From: Deltaproteobacteria bacterium
GTDB taxonomy: Bacteria; Desulfobacterota; Desulfobacteria; Desulfobacterales; Desulfobacteraceae
NCBI GenBank assembly: GCA_027858995.1
Contig: JAQIBP010000052.1
Span: 1 to 47,163 of the forward strand
Direction of reading: 5' to 3'
DNA length: 47,163 nt
The position numbers and the translations under genes were made by a program. The notes under the pieces are model-generated. The model had not been told where the DNA came from. It saw only the letters and a list, made by a program, of their open reading frames with translations, and did no database searches. This document shows positions 34,903 through 44,223 of the stretch, one piece after another (position 1 is the first letter of the stretch; every line of letters begins with the position of its first letter).

Positions 34903-36480
34903 ATGAATAACAACCTATTAAAAAAAGTTGGGCTTGCATCTTTTATCATGATGGCATCAGTCTTTGCCAGCCGTGTGATAGGTGTTTTCCGTGAGATGGC
35001 AATTGCCGGCTTTGGCGGCATCAATGCAGGAGTTGATGCTTATCAGATTGCCTTTATAATTCCTGAAATTCTTAATCATATTGTCGCAAGCGGCTTTCTC
35101 TCCATTACATTTATTCCCATTTTTGCCCACTACCTCTCTTTAAACAGAAAAGATCAAGGATACAAGGTCTTTTCCATAATAATAAATACATTCGGACTTT
35201 TGCTTTTATGCTTTATTGTTGTCACCTTGATATGGACACCAGAGCTGGTACATTTTTTTGCTCCCGGCATTCAAGATCCAGAAACATTTGTTCTTGCTGT
35301 AAAAATGACCAGAATTATTATCCCTGCCCAGTTTTTCTTTTTTTGCGGCGGGCTTTTCATGGCAATTCAATTTGCAAATGAAAAATTTTTCATCCCTGCC
35401 CTGGCACCTTTGATCTATAATCTTTCAATCATCTGTTGTGGACTTCTGCTTGGTCCTTTTATAGGTATGGAGGGATTTGCCTGGGGAGTTCTTGCAGGAG
35501 CATTTATTGGAAATTTTGCTGTTCAGATTATAGGAGCCAGAAAACTTGGAATAAGATATTATCCTATCCTCAGTTTTACCCATCCTGACTTAATAAAATA
35601 TATCAAGCTTACACTTCCTTTGATGATAGGCTTGACCATGACATTCTCAACGGAAATTCTCTTGAAATTTTTTGGTTCCTATCTTGATGAAGGCAGTATT
35701 GCCGCCATGAATTATGCGCTTCGAGTTATGTTTATTCTTGTGGGGCTTTTTGGCCAGGCCATTGGAGTTGCATCATATCCTTTTATGGCAAAGCTTGCCC
35801 AGAAGGGAGATATATCAGGATTAAACCATCTTTTAAACAAAACACTGAAATTTATTTTCCTTGTTATTCCCATTTCCATACTTTTTATGATCTTAAGCCA
35901 GGAAATCATAACCATTCTTTTTCAGAGAGGTCAATTTAATGCCCAGGCAACTCTTGTGACCGCTGGTATCCTGCCGTTTTTCATGTTTGGAGCCTTTGCT
36001 TTTTCAGCTCAAAATATTGTTTCAAGAGGGTTTTATGCTACTCAAAATACAATGTTTCCTGCTGTTTTTACAACTATTTGCGTTGTGTTGACTCTTCCTT
36101 TAATCTTCTGGCTCATGAAAACAATGGGTGTTAGAGGTGTAGCATTAGGCCTGTCACTCTCTGTTATTATTCAAGCAGTTATCCTGTTTGAATGCTGGAG
36201 TAAAAAAAGCAGTAATTTAGAAAAAAAAGGAGTTTACCTCTTTCTTCTGAAAATAATATCCTTGAGTCTGATAATTGGTTTCTTTCTTTTTGTTACAAAA
36301 TATGGGTTGAAAAACCTCTTTGACCAATTAACTTTTTCAGGCTCTATATCTATCAGCTCTATTATTGGAGTGGAATTTTTGTTTCTGTTCTTTTTAGCAG
36401 GAGCAGTGTTTAAAATTCCGGAAATTCTTATGCTTTATGAAAATATTTTTAAAAAACTTTTACCCCGTTTAAAAAAATAG
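34903..36480 (+). CDS. murJ: Lipid II flippase MurJ
   Basis: This 525-residue inner-membrane protein has about 14 hydrophobic helices; it moves lipid II to the outer face for peptidoglycan synthesis. Family signatures include the start FIMMASVFASRVIGVFREM, GINAGVDAYQIAFIIP, the FFFFCGGLFMAIQFAN region and the SAQNIVSRGFYATQNT segment. Length and order are normal for MurJ/MviN. The start is ATG at 34903 with no strong ribosome site. An inverted repeat of the GTCGACAG family begins right at its stop codon. Confidence 0.95.
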   Translation: MNNNLLKKVGLASFIMMASVFASRVIGVFREMAIAGFGGINAGVDAYQIAFIIPEILNHIVASGFLSITFIPIFAHYLSLNRKDQGYKVFSIIINTFGLLLLCFIVVTLIWTPELVHFFAPGIQDPETFVLAVKMTRIIIPAQFFFFCGGLFMAIQFANEKFFIPALAPLIYNLSIICCGLLLGPFIGMEGFAWGVLAGAFIGNFAVQIIGARKLGIRYYPILSFTHPDLIKYIKLTLPLMIGLTMTFSTEILLKFFGSYLDEGSIAAMNYALRVMFILVGLFGQAIGVASYPFMAKLAQKGDISGLNHLLNKTLKFIFLVIPISILFMILSQEIITILFQRGQFNAQATLVTAGILPFFMFGAFAFSAQNIVSRGFYATQNTMFPAVFTTICVVLTLPLIFWLMKTMGVRGVALGLSLSVIIQAVILFECWSKKSSNLEKKGVYLFLLKIISLSLIIGFFLFVTKYGLKNLFDQLTFSGSISISSIIGVEFLFLFFLAGAVFKIPEILMLYENIFKKLLPRLKK

Positions 36481-36526
36481 GTCGACAGATTGTTACATAA
36501 TGCAAATTTGTATAACATCCTGTCGA
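36481..36526. repeat. GTCGACAG inverted-repeat element, copy 2 (shorter)
   Basis: This copy matches the copy at 5313-5402: the first 25 bases differ from it by one base, then TGTATAACATCCTGTCGA ends the element in inverted form. The centre is much shorter than in copy 1, so the element seems to exist in long and short forms. It lies between murJ and the Sir2 gene, touching both. Confidence 0.7.
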
Positions 36527-36540
36527 GAAAAGGATAGGAG

Positions 36541-37296
36541 ATGGATAAAAAAACAGGCATAGTTGCAGACAAAATTAAAAAATCAAAACAATTGATTGTT
36601 TTTACAGGAGCCGGCATTTCAACAGAAAGCGGCATACCTGATTACAGAAGTCAGGGAGGCATCTGGGATAAATTTCAACCTGTCTATTTTGATGAATTCA
36701 TGGCCTCAGAAAAAGCAAGAATCAAATACTGGCAACAAAGAGTTGATATGGAAAAAAGCCTCTCTGTTTCAAAACCAAACATAGGGCATGAAAGCATAGC
36801 CAGACTATATGAACTTGGATTTTTAAAAACTTTGATCACCCAGAATATTGATGGATTACATGAAGAATCAGGAATCCCCAAAGAAAAAATCATTGAACTC
36901 CACGGCAATACAAGGCGCGTCAGGTGTATGACATGTAAAAAACTGATTTCCTGGGACAAGGCTCAGGTAATGATTGATGCAGGAGATCAAGCCCCGATTT
37001 GTTCCTGCGGAGGTTTTTTAAAGCCAGACACTATCTCATTCGGCCAGGCCATGCCTGTTGAAGAGACACAAAAAGCTGCCATGCTTTCATCAAAAAGTGA
37101 TGTTTTTATTGTAGTCGGTTCCACACTGCTTGTGCAGCCTGCATCGCTTATGCCGGAATATGCAAAAAATGCAGGCGCTTTTTTTGTTATCATCAATTTA
37201 TCTGAAACCCCCTATGACAATGTGTGTGATATCCTGATAAGGGGCAAGGCAGGAGAAGTCTTAAAAGAAATTGTTTCCAAGGTCAATTCTGCCTGA
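36541..37296 (+). CDS. Sir2-family NAD-dependent protein deacylase
   Basis: This 251-residue sirtuin removes acyl groups from lysines using NAD+. It shows GAGISTESGIPDYR (NAD binding), TQNIDGLHEESG, the catalytic histidine in ELHGNTRRVRC, a four-cysteine zinc site (CMTC and CSCGG) and VVGSTLLVQPAS. A known target of bacterial sirtuins is the C-terminal lysine of acetyl-CoA synthetase, here KTRSGK in both synthetases of this window; that link is inference from distance and family knowledge. The start is ATG at 36541 with a GGATAGGAG ribosome site. Confidence 0.93.
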   Translation: MDKKTGIVADKIKKSKQLIVFTGAGISTESGIPDYRSQGGIWDKFQPVYFDEFMASEKARIKYWQQRVDMEKSLSVSKPNIGHESIARLYELGFLKTLITQNIDGLHEESGIPKEKIIELHGNTRRVRCMTCKKLISWDKAQVMIDAGDQAPICSCGGFLKPDTISFGQAMPVEETQKAAMLSSKSDVFIVVGSTLLVQPASLMPEYAKNAGAFFVIINLSETPYDNVCDILIRGKAGEVLKEIVSKVNSA

Positions 37297-37321
37297 AACA
37301 GCATTTTTCCCAATAAAATTA

Positions 37322-40252
37322 TCACCATTGAACTGGAACTCTGACTCTGTTCCCTGCTTTATTTTTAAAAACTAAAAACCGGTTTTGTTTACCATAGAGG
37401 TATAAGTCTCTGGTAACTTTGACATCCTGCCTGCAGTATTTTAGTATCTTATCAATTTCTCCCTGCTTCCACCATTTAAGTGCCATGAGGCCGTCTGCAC
37501 TTTTACTGATACCAAGGGTAACAGTTGCAAGGCGATCAAGGGAGAGTCTGTAGCCAAGTCTTTCATGGACTTTTAACAGAAGATCGAGAGTGGGAAGTGA
37601 ATCAAAATCAAAATTGCTCAAACCTGACAACACTTTATAGTCAAAGCGGATAATATTGAAACCGATAACCAGATCAAACTTTTTAAGATCTCTGCAAAGC
37701 AGTTTAATATCATCCTGGAGGTACTCTTTATAACTATTATTTTTAGAATCATATACTACAACGCAGCTGACTCCCATCTGTTTTGCTCTATTCCATCCAC
37801 CAACTTCTTTGGCTGATCTTCTTGTTTCTATATCAAGAACTGCGTATCTCAAATCCTTTTTATTATGATCTATATTTGAGTCATAACTTGAAAATTTTTC
37901 TGATATGGATTCTGGAGCAGGTTCATTGATCCTATATTCTGTTTTGAATTGCTGCTCCTTTAATATCTTTTTTTCAGGTGCATTAAGCATCATTTCAAGG
38001 ATTTTCAGAGCGGATGCTTTATCTATGGGCCGGTTCCCGGAACCACATTTAGGAGAGTGAACACAGGCAGGACATCCTGTTTCGCACTGGCATGACTGTA
38101 TAACATCAAAAGTTCTTTCAAGCAGCTCTTTTGAATTTTCAAATGCCTGCCTGCTCAGTCCAAGTCCTCCCGGGGCACCGTCATAAATAAAAACAGCGGC
38201 TTTGCCTGTCTGGTGATGAAAGGGGATACTGATTCCCCCAAGATCATTTCTATCTGTCATCACAAGCAGAGGCATAATGCCGATTGCTGCATGTTCCAGG
38301 GCATGTATGCCTCCCATAAAATGCATAAGCTCAGTTTCAATCTTATCTCTTACAAAATCAGGGATTTCAATCCATAACCCCTGAGTTTCAAATTCAAGTT
38401 TTGGCAGATCAAGGGGTATGATACCAATTGATTTTTGATTGGAGGCCCGTTTTTTTTCATATCCTGTCACCTGCTCGATAATCTTCAGAGTTCCAAACCC
38501 AACTCTTGTACCATTGATTACACATGAATCAAGCTGTTTTAAAATTTGAGTATTTTTTGATGAACGTGCCTTTGTAAAGTAGTGCACATCTTCTTGTTTT
38601 GCCTGAATAACGGCTTTTTCATGATCAAACAGGGTAATAGTGTAAGATTTGCCTCTGTGCAGATAAACTGCCCCCTCATGGGTTTCAAAATATGACCTGT
38701 GTTTATCAATCTCTCCAAGACTCTGTTTTGTCTTCTCAAGGAAAATCGGGATACTTTTGCCGGCTCCCCTTAAATTAACATCCCTGTGGGGTGATTTTTT
38801 GGAGGCATACCACAAATTACCTTTAAAGCTTCTTAAAAGTCTGCCTGAATATTCAAGCTTTGATATGGTTTCTTGAATAATTTTTCGTTTTAAAAAAGGT
38901 TCTGACTGATCTAATCTTAATTCAGCTGCTGCACATTCAAGATGTTTTTTTAAAACAAATTTATTATCCGGATTGATAATTGCCTTTTCAGGAGGCATAC
39001 TGAAAAAAACATCTGGATGGTTGATAAAATATTGATCAAGAGCATCTTCATGGGCAATGAGTATCAATGCTGAATCCTTGCCATCTCTGCCAACGCGGCC
39101 GGCTCTCTGCCAGGTTGACATGATCGTCCCTGGATATCCGACCAATATACAAAGATCAAGATTTCCAATGTCAATTCCCAACTCAAGAGCACTGGTAGAT
39201 ACTACGGCAAGAAGTTCTCCACTGCTTAGCTGCTGTTCAATCAATCTTCTCTCTTCCGGCAGAAAACCGGCTCTGTAAGCAGTGATTCTGTCAGAAAAAG
39301 ATTTGGCTTTCCGGGAAGCCCAGAGAGCAATTAATTCAGTAATCTTTCTTGACTGTGTATAGCAAATGGTTCTTAAATTCCTGTGAACAGCTGCATGAAT
39401 AAGGGCAATTGAAGTTTGTGCAGCACCTTCAACCCCTCTCATTAAAATGACATCTTTTTTCCCGGAGGGAGAACCTGATTGATCAACAATTTTGACATCA
39501 AGGCCTGTCAGCTTGTTAGCCAGGGATGCTGGATTTGAAATGGTTGCAGAGCAAAAAATAAATACAGGACTTGATCCGTAAAGATTGCATATCCTTTGAA
39601 GCCTTCTGAAAACCCAGGCCATGTTGGAACCCATTATTCCGCGGTAAGTATGGACTTCATCAATGACAACATATTTTAAATTTTTAAAAAAGGCTTCCCA
39701 CAGATGATGATGAGCCAGCATTGACAGATGGAGCATTTCAGGATTTGTCAATAAAATTTGGGGCAGGTTTTTTCGCAATTTTGCTTTTTGATAGGAAGAG
39801 ACATCACCGTCATATACAGCAGCTTTTAACTGCACTGCAGCATGACTCATTTCCTGGGCAGCAGTGAATAGTTGCTGAACTGTTTCCAACTGATCCCTGG
39901 CAAGCGCTTTTAAGGGAAAAAGATAGAGAGCATGGGATTGAGGATCTTTCATTATTTCATCTATAACAGGAAGGTTATAAATAAGAGTTTTACCGCTGGC
40001 TGTTGGTGTGGCAATCACAGTGTGAATACCATTTTGAACCATTGTTATGGCTTTTTTCTGGTGATTGTAGAGTTTTTTAATGCCTAAGAATTTTAACAGA
40101 AGAGATATATTTGATTTTTGCTCAAAATTTTTATAAGCAAAAACAGCTTTTTGGCCTTTAATGGTTTTGTGGCAGACAATATCACCGGCAAATCCCTTAT
40201 AATTTTTAAGGGATAAAAGATACTCATTCAGGTCATAATAATCCCGGCTCAC
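37322..40252 (-). CDS. MrfA-like DEVH helicase with DUF1998 fused to a MrfB-like exonuclease
   Basis: This 976-residue protein joins two activities. Residues 60-500 form an SF2 helicase (ATPTASGKT at 81-89, DEVH at 198-201, then a helicase C domain with RAGRVGRDG). The next part is DUF1998 with a cysteine cluster (CQCETGCPAC, then KCGSGN). From about residue 800 a DEDD exonuclease follows: LDIET with Asp807/Glu809, FDYKVL with Asp871, and YCRQD with Tyr939/Asp943. In Bacillus the separate proteins MrfA and MrfB repair mitomycin-type DNA damage. The start is GTG at 40250-40252, overlapping the arginase stop. Confidence 0.85.
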   Translation of the reverse strand: MSRDYYDLNEYLLSLKNYKGFAGDIVCHKTIKGQKAVFAYKNFEQKSNISLLLKFLGIKKLYNHQKKAITMVQNGIHTVIATPTASGKTLIYNLPVIDEIMKDPQSHALYLFPLKALARDQLETVQQLFTAAQEMSHAAVQLKAAVYDGDVSSYQKAKLRKNLPQILLTNPEMLHLSMLAHHHLWEAFFKNLKYVVIDEVHTYRGIMGSNMAWVFRRLQRICNLYGSSPVFIFCSATISNPASLANKLTGLDVKIVDQSGSPSGKKDVILMRGVEGAAQTSIALIHAAVHRNLRTICYTQSRKITELIALWASRKAKSFSDRITAYRAGFLPEERRLIEQQLSSGELLAVVSTSALELGIDIGNLDLCILVGYPGTIMSTWQRAGRVGRDGKDSALILIAHEDALDQYFINHPDVFFSMPPEKAIINPDNKFVLKKHLECAAAELRLDQSEPFLKRKIIQETISKLEYSGRLLRSFKGNLWYASKKSPHRDVNLRGAGKSIPIFLEKTKQSLGEIDKHRSYFETHEGAVYLHRGKSYTITLFDHEKAVIQAKQEDVHYFTKARSSKNTQILKQLDSCVINGTRVGFGTLKIIEQVTGYEKKRASNQKSIGIIPLDLPKLEFETQGLWIEIPDFVRDKIETELMHFMGGIHALEHAAIGIMPLLVMTDRNDLGGISIPFHHQTGKAAVFIYDGAPGGLGLSRQAFENSKELLERTFDVIQSCQCETGCPACVHSPKCGSGNRPIDKASALKILEMMLNAPEKKILKEQQFKTEYRINEPAPESISEKFSSYDSNIDHNKKDLRYAVLDIETRRSAKEVGGWNRAKQMGVSCVVVYDSKNNSYKEYLQDDIKLLCRDLKKFDLVIGFNIIRFDYKVLSGLSNFDFDSLPTLDLLLKVHERLGYRLSLDRLATVTLGISKSADGLMALKWWKQGEIDKILKYCRQDVKVTRDLYLYGKQNRFLVFKNKAGNRVRVPVQW

Positions 40253-41154
40253 AAAATACTTTTCCCAAGAGCTGACAATATTAATTCCACAGCCAGCTCT
40301 GATGTTTTATTGGCAATATCAAGAATTGGATTAATCTCAACAAGATCCATTGAACTCAGTTTGCCTGAATCTGCAAAAACCTCCATTAAAAGATGGGCTT
40401 CACGATAGGAAATGCCGCCTGGAACAGGTGTTCCAACCCCTGGTGCCTCCACTGGATCAAGAGCATCCATATCCACACTCAAATGGAATTTTTTCAGGTG
40501 AACAAATTTCATCAAAGCTTTATGGGCAATGGAACTGATACCTTGTTCGTCAATATCCCGCATGGTGAATATGGTAATACCCGTTTTTTTGAGTCTGAGT
40601 TTTTCCTTAGTATCCAGATCTCTTTGACAGATCATGACAATATTATCAGGATGAATTTTTGCTCCTTTCCTTCCCACATTAACAAGAGATTCATGACCTT
40701 CACCAATTAAAGCAGCAAGGGGCATGCCGTGGATATTTCCTGAAGGAGAAGTCTGAGGAGTATTAAAGTCTGCATGGGCATCAATCCAGATCAGTCCTGC
40801 GGGTTCTTTGTTGGTGACTGAAGAGACAGTACCAATGGCAATGGAGTGATCTCCACCGAGAAACAGTGGGAAATGGCCCTTTTGAACCACTTTTTTCCCG
40901 GCTTTATATATTGACTCACAAATTTGTGTAATCTCGTTTAAAAATTTATTTTTATCTCTATCTTTTCTGGCAATATTGGCATTATCATCTCTTATGGGAA
41001 TATTGATATCTCCTGTATCAACCACCTCATACCCCAAGTCTCTGAGTCTTGGGATCAATCGTGTATATCTTACAGCAGCAGGTCCCATGTCAACGCCTCT
41101 GAGCAATTGGCCAAAATCCATGGGTATCCCTATGATACTGATTTTCTTTGCCAT
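40249..41154 (-). CDS. rocF: Arginase family enzyme
   Basis: This is a 301-residue ureohydrolase. The binuclear manganese site is visible in GGDHS, DAHADFNTP and SVDMDALDP, and the segment NTPQTSPSGNIHGMP together with the NKTSELAVEL end fits arginase (arginine to ornithine and urea) rather than agmatinase. The start ATG at 41154 has a strong AAGGAG. Downstream it overlaps the helicase gene by four bases (GTGA), so an arginine catabolic gene and a DNA repair helicase share a transcript, perhaps by chance. Confidence 0.9.
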   Translation of the reverse strand: MAKKISIIGIPMDFGQLLRGVDMGPAAVRYTRLIPRLRDLGYEVVDTGDINIPIRDDNANIARKDRDKNKFLNEITQICESIYKAGKKVVQKGHFPLFLGGDHSIAIGTVSSVTNKEPAGLIWIDAHADFNTPQTSPSGNIHGMPLAALIGEGHESLVNVGRKGAKIHPDNIVMICQRDLDTKEKLRLKKTGITIFTMRDIDEQGISSIAHKALMKFVHLKKFHLSVDMDALDPVEAPGVGTPVPGGISYREAHLLMEVFADSGKLSSMDLVEINPILDIANKTSELAVELILSALGKSIL

Positions 41155-41172
41155 TTAAATTTCTCCTTAAAT

Positions 41173-41228
41173 ATTATAGCAAATAGTTCGAACTGTCTGT
41201 ATCAAACTTGACTATGCCTATAGCATAG
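41173..41228 (-). promoter_or_regulatory. Candidate promoter and operator-like palindromes before arginase
   Basis: On the minus strand a perfect TATAAT lies at 41173-41178. Just upstream sit two short palindromes: AGTTCGAACT (41185-41194) within the spacer and CTATGC/GCATAG around CTATA (41212-41228). The -35 hexamer (TACAGA at 17-base spacing) is poor, which suits an activator- or repressor-controlled promoter. The region is also the divergent start zone of the phosphatase gene. Confidence 0.4.
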
Positions 41229-41284
41229 AGTATGAAAACTATTCAATAAAAAGATATGAAATTAAAAAAAGGATTATGACATAG

Positions 41285-41968
41285 ATGACACTGAGATATG
41301 AAGTAAGAACAGAACAAACCATTGATACCATCAATAAAACAATTGACCAGGGAATAAAAAAAATAAGTGTGCTTATCCGCCACTCGGACAGATTTTTTTC
41401 AAAAGAAGCAAAGCCAGAACCATTTATGGGACTGACAGATATTGGCAAAGGCCTTGCCTATGATTTTGGTTTGAAACTGCGCTCAAACCCTGTACCCAAA
41501 TTATGTTCAAGTTTTATTGGAAGATGTATTGAAACAGCCTACTTAATTGATAAAGGATATACAAAACAAAACAATCTGTTAATTGATCACAATTATTTAG
41601 CAGAAATGCTTGGACCTCTGTTTATTAAAGATGTTGAAAAAGCCCTCAACCTGGTTCAAAAACAGGAAACCAATGTTTTTTTACGCAACTGGTTTGACAA
41701 GTGTATTGATGAAAAAATAATGGAAAACCCTGAAAAAACTTCAGATAATTTATGTGAATTCATGATTGAACAGATAAGAAATCTTAAAGAAAATCAAATT
41801 GCTCTCTGTATTTCCCATGACTGGAGTATTTTTCCCATAAAAGAGTTTAAAATGAATCTTAAACACGAAACATCCGGAGATATTGGTTATCTTGATGGTC
41901 TTGTATTCTTTGAAAAAGAGAGTAAATATTATATTACAAATTATCAGTCAGACCCGATATTATTGTAA
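41285..41968 (+). CDS. Histidine phosphatase-like protein
   Basis: This 227-residue protein has an LIRHSDR motif (RHG-type; His near residue 33) and a late ISHDWS segment near 178 with the second histidine, which fits the histidine phosphatase superfamily. The middle is unlike phosphoglycerate mutase, and I do not recognise the substrate. The start is ATG at 41285. It lies divergent from arginase and convergent with cmoB, so it is a single-gene unit. Confidence 0.65.
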   Translation: MTLRYEVRTEQTIDTINKTIDQGIKKISVLIRHSDRFFSKEAKPEPFMGLTDIGKGLAYDFGLKLRSNPVPKLCSSFIGRCIETAYLIDKGYTKQNNLLIDHNYLAEMLGPLFIKDVEKALNLVQKQETNVFLRNWFDKCIDEKIMENPEKTSDNLCEFMIEQIRNLKENQIALCISHDWSIFPIKEFKMNLKHETSGDIGYLDGLVFFEKESKYYITNYQSDPILL

Positions 41969-41988
41969 ACCATAACCTTGCAACTTTA

Positions 41989-42963
41989 TTATCTATCTCT
42001 ATTGGCAATAAAGATAGCCCTGACAGGAGCTGGATATCCCTCTATGGTTTTATAAGGATCATCTGGATCAAGAAAATCCTTTAAGGTTTCAGTATGAATC
42101 CATCTGGTTTTTCTCTGTTCCTTAAAAGATGTCTTTTTAACATCAACACAACGGATATTTGTAAAACCGGCACGTAAAAGCCATGATTCCACAACAAGAA
42201 GATCTGGAATAAAAAAGACATTTCGCATTTTTGCATATCTGTTTTTGGGAAAAAGGCAGATATTTTGTTTAGAATCAATGACCAGATTTTCAAGGACCAG
42301 CTCACCTCCAGGTCGCATGGAATCATAAATACTTTTAAGCATCTCAATGGGCGATTTTCGATGGTATAAAACTCCCATGCAGAATATTGTATCAAAAATT
42401 CTATCCATCTTTGGCAGCTGATCATGGGGAACAGGAAGGCAGAATACATTCTCCTGTTGTAAAAATTTTTGTACGGCAAGATATTGGAAATAGAATGAAC
42501 TCTGGGGCTCAACACCCAGGATCATCAAAGGATTGCTTGCTGCCATTTTAAACATGTAATATCCATTGCTGGAACCGATATCCAGAATTCGTCTGCCTTT
42601 AAGATTTCCAATATGGCCTTCAAGTCTTTCCCATTTCATCCACGATTGCCATTCTGAATCAATATCAATTCCAAAAATATTATATGGACCTTTCCGCCAG
42701 GGACAGAGCTGTTCCAATTGAGTGTTTAATATCCTCTGTTCTTTCTCACTGATATCTGATTTGTCGCCGATTACAATGGTTCTGCCTTTAAAATCTCTTC
42801 TCGATGGATTATGACCTGACATATGTTCAAGAATATCTTTGAATTTTAAAAAATTACCTTTTGCATTATCAAGAAAATCCCTTTTTTCTTTTACAAGTAT
42901 TTCAAAATCTTTATAATAGTAATCCATTCTAAGATCATGAATTTTTTCAAGCAGCTTTTCCAT
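41989..42963 (-). CDS. cmoB: tRNA U34 carboxymethyltransferase CmoB
   Basis: This enzyme transfers a carboxymethyl group from carboxy-S-adenosylmethionine to 5-hydroxyuridine 34 of tRNA, making the wobble base cmo5U. The 324 residues carry an N-terminal region (LRMDYYYKDFEILVKEKRD) and a Rossmann methyltransferase core, with ILDIGSSNGYYMFKM near 130 and FDTIFCMGVLYHRKSP near 195, plus WRKGPYNIFGIDIDSEW typical of CmoB. It lies 37 bases downstream of cmoA, which makes its cofactor. Confidence 0.95.
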   Translation of the reverse strand: MEKLLEKIHDLRMDYYYKDFEILVKEKRDFLDNAKGNFLKFKDILEHMSGHNPSRRDFKGRTIVIGDKSDISEKEQRILNTQLEQLCPWRKGPYNIFGIDIDSEWQSWMKWERLEGHIGNLKGRRILDIGSSNGYYMFKMAASNPLMILGVEPQSSFYFQYLAVQKFLQQENVFCLPVPHDQLPKMDRIFDTIFCMGVLYHRKSPIEMLKSIYDSMRPGGELVLENLVIDSKQNICLFPKNRYAKMRNVFFIPDLLVVESWLLRAGFTNIRCVDVKKTSFKEQRKTRWIHTETLKDFLDPDDPYKTIEGYPAPVRAIFIANRDR

Positions 42964-43000
42964 TCTACGTGTGGCCTCTATGGTTATGTGTGACCCTCAG

Positions 43001-43729
43001 CTATTTTTTTATGGCAATCATTGAGACAAAATTAAACCATTTAAGCCAGACATCAAAATGTGCAAACCCAGCCTTTAAAATCCTGTTTGCATGGGTTTCT
43101 ACAGTATCTGGCACAAGTACTTTATCAAGGGCGTCTCTTTTCTGACTGATTTCAAGCTGTGAATATCCATTCTCAATTTTAAATTTTTTATAAAATTGAT
43201 TTTGAAGAGTGTTTATATGCTTTGATGGATGAATGGTTTTTTCTGTTAAAAGAAGAATACCGTTGTGATTCAGGTTCTGATAGATCTTTTTTATAAGGTC
43301 ATTGCGTTTTTTTGTGTCAAGAAACTGCAGAGTCAGATTTATTAAAACCACAGATGCATTTTTAATTTGAATATCTTCGAGAAAACCACATATAAGATCT
43401 ATCTGTCCCATATTATCATGCTTTTTAAGACGGTTAGAATATTTTTCAATCATTGGCCTGGAACTGTCCACACCAACCATGGAAAATATCCTCTCCTTAA
43501 ATTGCTCTAAAATTAAAATGCCAAGATTTCCATGGGAGCATCCAAGGTCATAAATACGGCTTTTGTCCTGATAATATCGGGCAGTAAGCTGTGCTTGTCT
43601 TTTTATACTCTGAGCATATAAGGGCACTGAACGATTAAGCATATCATCAAATACATCAGTCACTTCTTTATTAAATTCAAAGGGGAGAACTTTCTTTTTT
43701 TTATCAACAAAGACCCGATCTTTTTCCAT
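43001..43729 (-). CDS. cmoA: Carboxy-S-adenosyl-L-methionine synthase CmoA
   Basis: This 242-residue enzyme makes carboxy-SAM from SAM and prephenate for CmoB. SAM-binding motif IYDLGCSHGNLGI is near residue 60, with the following acidic loop (VGVDSSRPMIEKY), NLTLQFLDT and the C-terminal segment of CmoA. The start is ATG at 43729; it is the first gene of the cmoA-cmoB pair. Confidence 0.93.
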   Translation of the reverse strand: MEKDRVFVDKKKKVLPFEFNKEVTDVFDDMLNRSVPLYAQSIKRQAQLTARYYQDKSRIYDLGCSHGNLGILILEQFKERIFSMVGVDSSRPMIEKYSNRLKKHDNMGQIDLICGFLEDIQIKNASVVLINLTLQFLDTKKRNDLIKKIYQNLNHNGILLLTEKTIHPSKHINTLQNQFYKKFKIENGYSQLEISQKRDALDKVLVPDTVETHANRILKAGFAHFDVWLKWFNFVSMIAIKK

Positions 43730-44223
43730 TTTTTTTTACCAATACAATAATATTTTTTTGTACTTTTATAATATTTTATATGAAAGAACAAGCTATGAAC
43801 TTGTAATCTGGATATTTACCTGAGTTTTATATAACAAGGACATAACCCGTTCCAGGAGCTTTACCTTTTGGTCGCTATGTTGGAACTTGCAACAGTTTCT
43901 AAGATCGGCTCCACTGACCGCCAAAAACTCGGTCATTCTTCCCTCAGACAATTTGGCGATTTAAACGTTACACCAATCCAGAACCTGTAAGCAAAACCCA
44001 AATGCGTCCAAAAGGCAAATCCCCTTACACTGGAAAGCATAGTAAATTTATAAATTTTTAATGATTTCGGAAGAACATGAATCATACTCATGTTGTTATA
44101 TTATTTAGTAGAATATGGAAGAATGACTTGGGGGGCTGGTTTTGGTTCATATAATTTAATCTGACTATTCACCATAAAAGCAAAAAACACACCATATGTG
44201 ACGATTTTTTTCTTAAGCGATTT
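43730..44223. other. 494-base gap between cmoA and the cyclase/ATPase gene
   Basis: No convincing gene. The left part is AT-rich and should hold the cmoA promoter, but I could not fix hexamers. A 37-codon plus-strand open stretch from ATG 43877 to TAA 43990 (ELATVSKIGSTDRQKLGHS in its middle) looks protein-like and may be a remnant of a mobile or repeat gene. A hairpin, AACATGA/TCATGTT, lies near 44085. No tRNA cloverleaf was found. Confidence 0.4.

Noticed and set aside
43850-43910. tRNA-like arm near GTTCCA/TGGAAC
   Set aside because: The pairing does not make a cloverleaf and the anticodon and T-arm signals are absent.
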